DNA from: a virus
DNA: 24,518 bases
Virus record (IMG/VR): IMGVR_UViG_3300030060_001699
Location: 1-24,518 of that record
Reading direction: 5' to 3' (one strand)
Shown here: piece after piece, positions 8,233 to 16,181 of the stretch
How positions within the stretch are numbered: the stretch's first letter is position 1
Layout of the letters: every line of letters begins with the position of its first letter
Notes under the pieces: model-generated
Database searches by the model: none
The model's input: the letters and a program-made list of their open reading frames with translations, nothing else
What the model was told of the DNA's origin: nothing
Translations under genes and position numbers: made by a program

Positions 8233-10095
8233 TCTAACGCAGGAAAAGTTTGGGATATTAGAGAAGCTTATAAAAAACAAAGAGGTAACCAGTGGGACGC
8301 TGGTAATGGTAGTAAAGCTTTAGTAGGTGGTGGATACACTCCAAGTAATACAAATAAAATTGAAACTTTTAATATAGCTGTAGCAGGTAATGCTACAGAT
8401 TTTGGTGATTTAAGAGGAACTGTTGGTGAAGCCCAATCTGGAGCTTCTCCTACTCGTGCTTTTTGGGCAAGAGGAGGGTCTACTGAACAAGTAAATTTTG
8501 AAGCAGGAGGAAACACTGCAAATTTTGTATCGCTTGGAATAACTCCTAGAACTCATGGAGCAGCAGGGGACAGCACTCGTTCTATGTTTATGGGTAATGG
8601 AGCACCTGCATTTTCAAATACAGTTGAGTATATAGAAACAGCAAATAGTGGATTTAAAGCAGACTTTGGAAATCTTTCAAATGGAACTGATAGAGGAGGT
8701 GCTTTATCTAGTCCTACAAGAACTTTATTTGCAGGAGGAGAAAAATCAGATGGAAATAATACAAACGCTATTGATTTTTTTACAACAGCAACAACTGGTA
8801 ATGCGACAGACTTTGGTGATTTAACTGTAGCAAATCGACATCTAGGTGGAGCAGGTTCAACTACTAGAGGTCTTTTTTTTAATAGTTATACAACCACTAG
8901 AATAAAAACTGTAGATGTTGTTCAAATCGCCTCAACAGGAAACGCAACAGACTTTGGTGATATGACAACTGCTGTCGCTGTTCCAAGTTCAACGTCAAAT
9001 AAAACAAGAGCAGTTCGTTGTGGTGGTTCTACACCAACTCTTCAAAACACAATAGAATTTGTAACAATAGCAACTACCGGGGATGGAACAGATTTTGGTG
9101 ATTTGACCGAGGCTAAAAGTGGTACTAATACTTGTAGTAATGGTCACGGTGGATTAGATTTAGGAGTGTTACCACGTTCATCAGTAACCCATATGCCTGG
9201 ATCAGGTAGAGGTTTAGTTCAAGGTGTTGGAGTGCCATTTAACACTAATGTTGATCTTGTTCATATTCCTACTGCAGGTAATTCATCAGATTTTGGAGAT
9301 ACTACTTCATCTAGAAATTATGCTGCAGGAGCTAGTTCTTTAACAAGAGGTATTGCAGGAGGAGGATCTAGTCCATCTGCTGTAAATGTAATTGATGTTA
9401 CAGAAATGGCATCAAGAGGTACGTATTCTGATTTTGGAGATACATCAGTTACAAGAGCTAGATCTGCAGGAAACGTGTGTAGTCCAACAAGAGCATTATT
9501 TTCAGGAGGAGACACTCCTACAAAATCAGATGTAATTGATTACATTACTATGGCGTCTGTTGGTAACGCTACAGATTTTGGAAACTTAACAGTAGCAAGA
9601 ACAGATGCAGCTGGAGGTTTATCTAGTTCAGTAAGAGGAGTCGTAGGAGGAGGTGCAACTCCAAGCACTACAGAATCAAATATAATGGATTACGTAACTA
9701 TTGCTTCAACAGGAGATTCTACAGATTTTGGTGACTTGTCTGCTGGTAGAACTTATTTAAACGGAGTATCTTCTTCTACAAGAGGAGTATTTGGTTCAGG
9801 AATAACCACACCATCTTCTCCTTACGGAGGGGCAATACTTGATTACATAACAATAGCATCAACAGGTAATGCTACTGATTTTGGTGATCCTAGTCAAAAT
9901 AGATACGGCGCTGCAGGAATGAGTAATTCAATTAGAGGTGTATTTGCGGGAGGTAGATTGGCTCCAAACAACTATAACACTATAGACTTTATAACAATTG
10001 CTTCAACAGGAAATGCTGCAGACTTTGGAGATTTATCAAATACAGGTGAATGTTTATGTGGAGCATCTGATAATCATGGTGGTTTACAAGCATAA
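8230..10095 (+). CDS. Repeat protein D: two six-repeat (propeller-like) arrays, putative receptor-binding or fibre protein
   Basis: 621 residues. The start overlaps the previous stop as TAATG with GGAGGT eight bases upstream. The N-terminus carries a diverged copy of the shared module (AGKVWDIREAYKKQRGNQW). Array 1 spans residues 28-309 and ends NGHGGL. Array 2 spans residues 326-619 and ends DNHGGL. The second repeat of array 1 is degenerate: the FGDL core has become NFVSLG, though the flanking Gly-Gly and the repeat length are kept. The linker between arrays (DLGVLPRSSVTHMPGS) differs from those of A and B. The last member of the cluster, it is followed after 24 bases by the oxygenase pair. 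The role as a surface adhesin is inferred. Confidence 0.8.
   Translation: MSNAGKVWDIREAYKKQRGNQWDAGNGSKALVGGGYTPSNTNKIETFNIAVAGNATDFGDLRGTVGEAQSGASPTRAFWARGGSTEQVNFEAGGNTANFVSLGITPRTHGAAGDSTRSMFMGNGAPAFSNTVEYIETANSGFKADFGNLSNGTDRGGALSSPTRTLFAGGEKSDGNNTNAIDFFTTATTGNATDFGDLTVANRHLGGAGSTTRGLFFNSYTTTRIKTVDVVQIASTGNATDFGDMTTAVAVPSSTSNKTRAVRCGGSTPTLQNTIEFVTIATTGDGTDFGDLTEAKSGTNTCSNGHGGLDLGVLPRSSVTHMPGSGRGLVQGVGVPFNTNVDLVHIPTAGNSSDFGDTTSSRNYAAGASSLTRGIAGGGSSPSAVNVIDVTEMASRGTYSDFGDTSVTRARSAGNVCSPTRALFSGGDTPTKSDVIDYITMASVGNATDFGNLTVARTDAAGGLSSSVRGVVGGGATPSTTESNIMDYVTIASTGDSTDFGDLSAGRTYLNGVSSSTRGVFGSGITTPSSPYGGAILDYITIASTGNATDFGDPSQNRYGAAGMSNSIRGVFAGGRLAPNNYNTIDFITIASTGNAADFGDLSNTGECLCGASDNHGGLQA
8311..9156 (+). 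repeat. Six-repeat array D1 (GNATDFGDL type)
   Basis: Six repeats with the second core degenerate (GNTANFVSLG). Closed by CSNGHGGL. Confidence 0.8.
9205..10086 (+). repeat. Six-repeat array D2 (GNATDFGDL type)
   Basis: Six repeats (SSDFGDT, YSDFGDT, ATDFGNL, STDFGDL, ATDFGDP, AADFGDL). Closed by SDNHGGL. Confidence 0.85.
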
Positions 10096-10103
10096 TAAAA
10101 TAG

Positions 10104-10117
10104 TGTAGTATCCTACA
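10104..10117 (+). other. Small hairpin just before the oxygenase start
   Basis: TGTAG, loop TATC, CTACA form a perfect five-pair hairpin that ends two bases before the ATG at 10120. No Shine-Dalgarno is visible there, so the hairpin could affect initiation. It is short and may be chance. Confidence 0.3.
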
Positions 10118-10119
10118 AA

Positions 10120-10746
10120 ATGAAAGAAGAATTATTACAGTTATTTCCTACACCTTTATTGATCGTGCCATACGAACAACCGATTGATAAAGAGTTAGAT
10201 TATTTAAAAACTATTAGTTATCGTAAACAACAACAGAATGGTAATTTTAGATCTGATGATTCTTATCTGTTACGTAACGAAGAGTTTAAAGATATAAAAA
10301 ATTTTTTAGGAGAGGCTATAAATAAATTTACAACAAACGTTTTAAATACAAAACAAAGGTTAGTTATTACACAATGTTGGGCTAACAGAAATCCAAAAGG
10401 ATCTAAACATCATGAACACGTGCATCCAAATAGTATTATATCTGGTGTAATGTATTTTCAAATAAACGAAAAACTACCGCCTATATCTTTTTCTAAAGAT
10501 AGACAAGATGGTATGAAACTAGATCCAGAAAAATATAACCATATGAATTCAGAATCATTTATGCTACCTTGCAAACCAGGTGAATTAATATTATTTCCAT
10601 CTTCATTGAAACATAGCGTACCAATTAATCACGGTGAAGAAGATAGAATAAGTGTATCATTCAATACATTTTGTATTGACGCTATTGGATCAGAACAATC
10701 ACTAACTCATTTAGATATAAGGAGGTTAATGAATGAGCACAATTAA
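10120..10746 (+). CDS. Putative 2-oxoglutarate/Fe(II) oxygenase (2OG-FeII_Oxy_5 / TIGR02466-like)
   Basis: 208 residues. The N-terminus LFPTPLL is the usual opening of this family. Residues 97-112 (His-rich HHEHVHPNS followed by ISGVMYF) match the family signature H-x-H-x-x-S-x-x-SGVYY, supplying Fe ligands from His100/His102. The distal ligand is His165 in LFPSSLKHSV. Arg176 in DRISVSFN would bind the 2-oxoglutarate carboxylate. The length suits a single double-stranded beta-helix. The substrate is unknown; phage copies often lie near structural genes. The start has no clear Shine-Dalgarno. The last codons overlap the next oxygenase by 14 bases and contain its strong AAGGAGG. Family membership is fairly sure; a target among the tail proteins is speculation. 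Confidence 0.82.
   Translation: MKEELLQLFPTPLLIVPYEQPIDKELDYLKTISYRKQQQNGNFRSDDSYLLRNEEFKDIKNFLGEAINKFTTNVLNTKQRLVITQCWANRNPKGSKHHEHVHPNSIISGVMYFQINEKLPPISFSKDRQDGMKLDPEKYNHMNSESFMLPCKPGELILFPSSLKHSVPINHGEEDRISVSFNTFCIDAIGSEQSLTHLDIRRLMNEHN
10721..10735 (+). promoter_or_regulatory. Strong Shine-Dalgarno fixing the second oxygenase start
   Basis: GGAGG at 10721-10725, in the context AAGGAGGT, lies seven bases before the ATG at 10733. The nearby ATG at 10729 is in the frame of the upstream gene (its Met204), so it is not the start. Confidence 0.7.
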
Positions 10747-11299
10747 AAGTTATATATACGTAAAAAATCACATACCAAAAGAAGTATGTGAAGCATTAAT
10801 AGATGAATGCAATAAAAAGATATGGGAGAAACATAAATGGAATAATTACGCTGCAGGCACAATGACATCAGAACCAACAAAAGAATTAGATGTAATGCCT
10901 TGCACTAAAGAACAACAAGAAAAGATAACACCATATTTAGTCAAAGCATTAGGTGAGTATCAAGAAAAACATAGTGTACCAGGAGACAAGACTCAAGGAC
11001 CATGGCTCAGTAAATTTAGTCCCATACGTTTTAACAGATATCCTGTAGGCACTATGATGAGAGAACATTATGATCATATACATAGTATCTTTGATGGTCA
11101 GATGAAAGGGGTGCCTTTAGTATCTATTGTAGCCAACCTAAATGAAGACTATGAGGGCTCTGAATTCTATTGCAGAGGAGAGAAAATTGAGTTAAAAACG
11201 GGTGATATACTATTATTTCCATCTAATTTTATGTATCCACATGAAGTTAGAGAGACTACAAAAGGCACGCGTTACTCATTTGTAAGCTGGGCCTTTTAA
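10733..11299 (+). CDS. Putative 2-oxoglutarate/Fe(II) oxygenase, prolyl-4-hydroxylase type
   Basis: 188 residues. The core runs from FNRYPVGTMMREHYDHIH through LVSIVANLNEDYEGSEFYC to TGDILLFPSNFMYPHEV and GTRYSFVSW. The facial triad is complete: His112 and Asp114 (H-Y-D), and His170. Arg180, ten residues after the distal His, is the expected 2-oxoglutarate binder. The layout is that of prolyl-4-hydroxylase (P4Hc) and related phage oxygenases, which hydroxylate protein side chains. It overlaps the upstream oxygenase by 14 bases and has the strongest Shine-Dalgarno in this region, so the pair is likely made together. They belong to different subfamilies, so this is not a tandem duplication. The substrate is unknown. 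The gene ends just before the next start at 11316. Confidence 0.86.
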   Translation: MSTIKSYIYVKNHIPKEVCEALIDECNKKIWEKHKWNNYAAGTMTSEPTKELDVMPCTKEQQEKITPYLVKALGEYQEKHSVPGDKTQGPWLSKFSPIRFNRYPVGTMMREHYDHIHSIFDGQMKGVPLVSIVANLNEDYEGSEFYCRGEKIELKTGDILLFPSNFMYPHEVRETTKGTRYSFVSWAF

Positions 11300-11300
11300 T

Positions 11301-11318
11301 ATATAATGAGGTTATATG
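11301..11318 (+). promoter_or_regulatory. Start-site hairpin with ribosome binding site in the loop
   Basis: ATATAA (11301-11306), loop TGAGG (11307-11311) and TTATAT (11312-11317) can fold. The GAGG lies in the loop and the first two bases of the ATG at 11316 lie in the stem. The stem is all A-U and weak. Confidence 0.3.
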
Positions 11319-13496
11319 CTACAAAAAATAGGGTTTGCACCTGGAATCAATAAACAAGTAACACCAACAGGAGCAGAAGGTCAATGGATCGACTGTGATA
11401 ATGTTAGATTTAGATATGGCACACCTGAAAAAATAGGTGGCTGGAAACAATTAGGTGAGAGTAATTTAACTGGTGCAGGACGTGGACTTCATCATTTTGT
11501 AAACAGCCTAGGCAGAAAATATGCAATTATAGGCACAAATAGAATTTTATACGCATACTCAGGCGGTGTATTTTATGATATACATCCGATTAAATCTACA
11601 ACAACTCTTACAAGTGCATTTACCACAACCAACGGATCATCAGCTGTTACAATAACTTTTAGCAGTGCTCACAACATATCGGCAGGTGATATAATATTAT
11701 TAGATAATTTTTCATCTATTACTAATTCTGATTTTGCAGCTGCAGATTTTAACGATAAAAAATTTATGGTAACAACTGTACCTACAAGTTCAACAATTAC
11801 AGTTACAATGCCATCAAACGAGTCAGGATCTGGTGCAACAACATCTGGTGGTATTAGAGTGCAACATTATTATCCTGTAGGACCAGCAGTGCAAGCAAAA
11901 GGTTTTGGTTGGTCTTTAGGTACTTGGGGTGGTGAAGAAGTAGGAGCTTTTACCACAACACTATCAGGAGCGATTAATGCATCAGCAACTACTGGTATTA
12001 CATTAGCAGATCCATCTCAGTTTCCAGATTCTGGTACAAACTTTGTTTTAATAGGTACAGAAGAAATATCTTATACAGGTATTAATTCATCTAATGAATT
12101 AACTGGTGTTATAAGAGGTGTAAGAAATACCACTGCAGCATCTCATGGTGCAGGAGATACAGTGACTAGTACAGCAAATTATGTAGCATGGGGTGAAGCT
12201 GCATCTGGTGATTTAGTATTAGAACCTGGTATGTGGTCACTAGATAATTTTGGTGACAAAGCAATCTGTCTTATCCATGATAGTGCAGTATTTGAATGGA
12301 ACTCTGTTGCATCAAATGCAACAGATACAAGAGCTGTAATTATAACAGGTGCACCAACTGCATCAAGACACATGTTAGTATCTACACCAGATAGACACTT
12401 AGTATTTTTTGGAACAGAAACAACTATCGGAGATACATCTACACAAGATGATATGTTTATAAGATTTTCTGATCAAGAAGATATTAACACCTATGTACCA
12501 ACAGCAACTAACACAGCCGGCACACAAAGACTGGCCGATGGATCACAGATCAGAGGGGCTATTAGAGGTAGAGATGCAATATATGTTTGGACCGATACAG
12601 CATTATTTACGCAACGTTTTGTTGGTCAACCTTTTACTTTTGCATTTGCACAAGTTGGAACTAACTGTGGACTTGCAGGACAGAATGCATGTGTTGAAGT
12701 TGATGGTGCTGCATATTGGATGTCAGAAAATGGTTTTTTTAGATATGCTGGTAAACTAGAATCATTACCTTGTTTAGTAGAGGATCATGTTTACGATAAC
12801 ATAAATTTAGAATCTGGTAATCAAATGGTGTCTGCAGGATTAAATAATTTGTTTGGTGAAGTTATGTGGTTCTATCCAACAACAGGATCATCAGTTGTAA
12901 ATAGAATGGTTGCATATAATTATTTTGATTCGTCACCACAAAGACCTGTATGGACTGTAGGTACACTTGCTAGAACTATGTGGGAAGACTCTGCTATATT
13001 TGGTAAACCACATGCATTAGAATATGATGCAGCTACAGATACATCTTTTGATGTTGTAGGAAACACTGAGGGTAGAACAACATACTATGAACATGAAACA
13101 GGAACAGATCAAGTTAAGGGAGGGTCTGTTACAGCTATCACCGCAAACATTGCATCAGGAGATTTTGATATAAGTCAAAGAGTACAAAGAGGTCAGACAA
13201 CTGGCGCTGCTGATTTAAGAGGGGATGGTGAGTTCTTAATGAAAATAAGAAGATTTATACCAGACTTTATATCACAGACTGGTAATACACAAGTTACGTT
13301 ACAATTAAGAAATTTTCCAAATGATAGTCAAGCGAGCTCAGCATTAGGACCTTTTACTGTTTCGTCTTCTACACAAAAAGTAGACACACGTGCAAGAGCT
13401 AGAGCTGTTGCATTAAAAGTAGAAAATACATCTTCTGCTCAAAGTTGGAAACTAGGCACTTTTAGATTAGACATACAACCAGATGGACGTAGATAA
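11316..13496 (+). CDS. Large phage structural protein, possible tail-hub or nozzle protein
   Basis: 726 residues. The N-terminus (IGFAPGINKQVTPTGAEG, then WIDCDNVRFRYGTPEKIGGW) is typical of a phage structural family that places a beta-rich protein at the head-tail connection or tail tip. Parts resemble P22 gp10-like or tail-tube-B-like proteins, but I cannot separate these by eye. The middle has alternating strands with repeated Gly-Thr-Asp turns, including a Thr/Ser-rich insert around residues 95-180. The segment with YVWTDTALFTQRF looks like a propeller blade. The C-terminus (LQLRNFPNDS, RARAVALKVEN) is beta-rich. There is no membrane segment. TGAGG upstream may serve as the ribosome binding site. 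The next small gene starts on the TAATG overlap. Confidence 0.7.
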   Translation: MLQKIGFAPGINKQVTPTGAEGQWIDCDNVRFRYGTPEKIGGWKQLGESNLTGAGRGLHHFVNSLGRKYAIIGTNRILYAYSGGVFYDIHPIKSTTTLTSAFTTTNGSSAVTITFSSAHNISAGDIILLDNFSSITNSDFAAADFNDKKFMVTTVPTSSTITVTMPSNESGSGATTSGGIRVQHYYPVGPAVQAKGFGWSLGTWGGEEVGAFTTTLSGAINASATTGITLADPSQFPDSGTNFVLIGTEEISYTGINSSNELTGVIRGVRNTTAASHGAGDTVTSTANYVAWGEAASGDLVLEPGMWSLDNFGDKAICLIHDSAVFEWNSVASNATDTRAVIITGAPTASRHMLVSTPDRHLVFFGTETTIGDTSTQDDMFIRFSDQEDINTYVPTATNTAGTQRLADGSQIRGAIRGRDAIYVWTDTALFTQRFVGQPFTFAFAQVGTNCGLAGQNACVEVDGAAYWMSENGFFRYAGKLESLPCLVEDHVYDNINLESGNQMVSAGLNNLFGEVMWFYPTTGSSVVNRMVAYNYFDSSPQRPVWTVGTLARTMWEDSAIFGKPHALEYDAATDTSFDVVGNTEGRTTYYEHETGTDQVKGGSVTAITANIASGDFDISQRVQRGQTTGAADLRGDGEFLMKIRRFIPDFISQTGNTQVTLQLRNFPNDSQASSALGPFTVSSSTQKVDTRARARAVALKVENTSSAQSWKLGTFRLDIQPDGRR

Positions 13497-13660
13497 TGGC
13501 AAAGATAGTACAAGTATTAACAAGACCAAGTGAAGAGTATGATTTATTTACAGCAGAAGCACAAGTTAGAGATCTTGATGCAATAGTAGAAAAATTAAAC
13601 ACAACGTTTCAAGAAGAACTAAAAGATGAGGTAGAAGCATTTAACTTCTTTTTACAATAA
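13496..13660 (+). CDS. Small phage protein of unknown function (54 residues)
   Basis: The start codon shares a base with the previous stop (TAATG) and the stop shares one with the next start (TAATG), so it is clearly part of the translated chain. It begins MAKIVQVLTRPSEEYDLF and continues with an acidic helix rich in Glu, Asp and Leu, ending FNFFLQ. A short amphipathic helix or coiled coil is likely from residue 20 onward. I recognise no family. Its placement between two virion genes suggests an assembly or structural accessory role. Confidence 0.72.
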   Translation: MAKIVQVLTRPSEEYDLFTAEAQVRDLDAIVEKLNTTFQEELKDEVEAFNFFLQ

Positions 13661-14001
13661 TGGCTAATAATTTTATAAATAAAAAAGCAGATTTAACTAC
13701 AACAGATTTAACTACACTATATACGGTGCCTAGTTTTAAAACAGCTGTTGTTAAATCTATATTAGTATCCGAGGATGCCGGATCAGGAACCACGATAACA
13801 GTAACATTGGTTGATGCTAGTAGTAATATATTTAGTTTGTTTAAAACAAAAACTATATCAGGTAATGCTACAACAGAACTTTTAACTCAACCTCTTGTAA
13901 TGGAGGAAAGTGAGATACTTAAAGTACAAGCTGGTGACGCGAACGAGCTGCACGTCATAGCTTCAATATTAGAAATACAGCCAAGAGAGGTAACAACATA
14001 G
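13660..14001 (+). CDS. Small beta-rich phage virion protein (second related copy)
   Basis: 113 residues. Alternating Thr/Val/Ile strands (AVVKSILVSEDAGSG, then TTITVTLVDASSNIF) suggest a single beta-sandwich with the same layout as the 119-residue protein at 1564-1923: an N-terminal Thr-rich leader, a K-x-x-x-I strand, then Thr-Val-Thr. Identity is low, so this is a remote paralog if real. No catalytic residues are seen. The gene is joined to both neighbours by stop/start overlaps (TAATG at its start, TAGTG at its end). It is likely a decoration, neck or tail accessory protein. Confidence 0.72.
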   Translation: MANNFINKKADLTTTDLTTLYTVPSFKTAVVKSILVSEDAGSGTTITVTLVDASSNIFSLFKTKTISGNATTELLTQPLVMEESEILKVQAGDANELHVIASILEIQPREVTT

Positions 14002-14180
14002 TGAAAGATATACCAACAATAGAACCAAAAGAGGTTATAACAACTATAACAAATATAAAAACGGGCGAAGTATATAAAGACGATTCCGAGTGGAAAGCTA
14101 AAAATATACCAGAATCTGACATAAGAAAAGATGTAAGAGTTATCATGCCAAGCCTTGATTTATTTGGAGAAACAAAATAA
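14001..14180 (+). CDS. Small phage protein of unknown function with GTG start (59 residues)
   Basis: The GTG at 14001 shares its first base with the previous TAG (TAGTG). The frame is open to TAA at 14178-14180. It begins MKDIPTIEPKEVITTITNIK, then a charged middle (VYKDDSEWKAKNIPESDIRK) and a hydrophobic end with VIMPSLDLFGETK. Codon use matches its neighbours. No domain is recognised. It has no Shine-Dalgarno of its own, so translation probably depends on coupling. The gene is followed by a nine-base gap before the 663-residue protein. Confidence 0.65.
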   Translation: MKDIPTIEPKEVITTITNIKTGEVYKDDSEWKAKNIPESDIRKDVRVIMPSLDLFGETK

Positions 14181-14189
14181 GATAGTAAG

Positions 14190-16181
14190 ATGGCCATAAC
14201 AAGATCACAACAAGCAAGACAGATGTTAAAAACAGCAGGAGCTGTGGAACAAGATGGAGTTTTAAATTACATAAAAAACTCTGAATCTGTAACTGTACCA
14301 AAAGAATTTAAAGCTAGAAAAAATGCACCGGCAACTAAATTAGCATACATTACAGCTGCTGAGGCTAAGATGTTAAAGAAAAAGAAGCCAGGAACACCGC
14401 ATAAAGGACCAAAAGGTATACCTAGTTATGATTCATTTGATGCTGATGGTGGTTTTACATCTGGTGCTGCGATGAGCGCAGCTGAAACAGGTAGTAGAGA
14501 TGCAAGAGATAGGGCGGAAGTTAGAGCAGCGTTTGCTCCAAAAGGTTTTGCACCTGGCGCTAAAACAACTCAAGAACAAGATTTAAGATCTTCATTTATT
14601 GCAGCAGGTGCAGGTCAAAGAGTTAACCCAGGTTTCTTTGATAGTAGAAATGTTATATCTCCAATTGAATTAGCAAGAGCTAGACAATTTGCTAAAACAA
14701 GTCCGTTTGCAAAAAAAGCCATGAGAAGAACAAGGGGTGGTGGTCTTTTAGGATTTTTAACAAGCGGTGGATTTTTTGGAAATATAATTAGAGGTCTTGG
14801 ACAAAGGCTTGGTTTAGGAAAAAGATTTGATCAACCAACTTATGACATGTCACAATTTAATAATTTAGGTTTATTTGGACAAGTGCCAGAGGACTTTGAA
14901 GACGATCCTAAAATATCTAATATAAGTTTTACAGCAAATGATCCTAATAATTTATTAAATCAAAATATGATTATTCCAAGAAGCAAACCTGATACAAAAG
15001 GTTTATTGGAAGTACCTGGAATAGAATTAACACCTTTTCAAAAAGATATTAACCAAGATAGTTTTGAAGATGATTTACCCGCTGATGTTCTTGATAATTT
15101 AATGGCATTTGAACCAGGTTCAAAAAAAGATAAACGATTAAAAAGTTTATTTAAAGAAAAAGGATTAACTGAAGATTTAGGCATACCATTCCCTGCAAAA
15201 AAAGAAAAAGAACTTCAAAAATTATTACAAGAAGACGAAGAACAGACTGATTTTCCAAAAACACAATTAATGAGGGCAGCTGATGGTGGTATGATAGGTG
15301 GAGGCATTATGGATGCTGCAGGTAGACAACAATATTTTTTAGGTAAGTTAGTTAAAAAAGCTAAAAGAGCAGTTAAGAAGATAGTTAAAAGTCCTATTGG
15401 TAAATTAGGATTAATGGGTCTTGCAACTTTACCTTTTGGAGGTCCAGCTGCAGCGTTTACAAAATTTAAAGCATTAAGTCCAGGAATGAAAGCTTTAGTA
15501 GGTGGTGGATTATTATCAGCGGCACCACTTTTTCTTCAAGAAGAAGAAGAACAAGGAGAAGGATTAGGAACAACTGGATCAGTTGGTGGTAAAATAGATC
15601 CAAGAGCATATACAGATCCTAGAAGTGTTTTATTTCCTGCATTTAGAATGGCTGAGGGTGGTAGAATTGGATTAAAAGATGGTGAAGGTATTATGAAAAT
15701 GGCTGGTTACTTAGACCCCATGTCAGAAAAAAATGACATGGCCATGGAGATGTTTGGTAAACAATTAAAAGATTTAACAGAATCAGAATTAGAATTATTA
15801 GACGAAGAGATTGACAGATTAAGATCTAAGTTCATGGCAGATGGTGGATCTACAGAAAAAGAACCCGTAGCTAAAAAGACTATGCCACTACTAGACATGG
15901 GTGGACAAGAGATGGATTTAAGAGCTGAAGGTGGCTTTGTGCCAATAGGACGTATGGAAAAAGCAGATGATGTCCCTGCAAGATTATCAAAGAATGAGTT
16001 TGTATTTACAGCGGAGGCTGTAAGAAATGCAGGTGATGGAGATGTAGACAAAGGCGCAGAAGTTATGTATAACATGATGAAGAACCTCGAGTCCGGGGGT
16101 GACGTATCTGAAGAATCGCAAGGATTAGAAGGCGCACGTAAAATGTTTCAAACATCAAAAAGATTAGAGGAAGTAATTTAA
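14190..16181 (+). CDS. Large phage protein, probable internal virion or ejection protein
   Basis: 663 residues. Basic and hydrophobic stretches alternate. Around residues 185-215 is a Gly/Leu/Phe-rich amphipathic run (RGGGLLGFLTSGGFFGNIIR), and around 385-450 a Lys-rich segment (KKAKRAVKKIVKSPIGK) precedes another hydrophobic run. The C-terminal part (residues about 590-640) includes DDVPARLSKNEFVF, then AEAVRNAGDGDV and a GAEVMYNMMKNLE-type end. I recognise this motif from many uncultured marine phage genomes, without a firm function. Membrane-active segments plus positive charge would suit a protein ejected into the host envelope, as with podovirus internal core proteins. That is inference. 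The ribosome binding site is weak. It ends on a TAATG overlap with the next gene. Confidence 0.7.
   Translation: MAITRSQQARQMLKTAGAVEQDGVLNYIKNSESVTVPKEFKARKNAPATKLAYITAAEAKMLKKKKPGTPHKGPKGIPSYDSFDADGGFTSGAAMSAAETGSRDARDRAEVRAAFAPKGFAPGAKTTQEQDLRSSFIAAGAGQRVNPGFFDSRNVISPIELARARQFAKTSPFAKKAMRRTRGGGLLGFLTSGGFFGNIIRGLGQRLGLGKRFDQPTYDMSQFNNLGLFGQVPEDFEDDPKISNISFTANDPNNLLNQNMIIPRSKPDTKGLLEVPGIELTPFQKDINQDSFEDDLPADVLDNLMAFEPGSKKDKRLKSLFKEKGLTEDLGIPFPAKKEKELQKLLQEDEEQTDFPKTQLMRAADGGMIGGGIMDAAGRQQYFLGKLVKKAKRAVKKIVKSPIGKLGLMGLATLPFGGPAAAFTKFKALSPGMKALVGGGLLSAAPLFLQEEEEQGEGLGTTGSVGGKIDPRAYTDPRSVLFPAFRMAEGGRIGLKDGEGIMKMAGYLDPMSEKNDMAMEMFGKQLKDLTESELELLDEEIDRLRSKFMADGGSTEKEPVAKKTMPLLDMGGQEMDLRAEGGFVPIGRMEKADDVPARLSKNEFVFTAEAVRNAGDGDVDKGAEVMYNMMKNLESGGDVSEESQGLEGARKMFQTSKRLEEVI

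Noticed and set aside
1936-10095. CRISPR-like or transposon repeats
   Set aside because: The repeats are protein-coding, vary synonymously, and lack unique spacers, terminal inverted repeats or a transposase.
12493-12759. 88-residue plus-strand frame inside the 726-residue gene
   Set aside because: Out of frame, rich in His, Leu and Gln by frame shift of Thr/Ala codons, no ribosome binding site.
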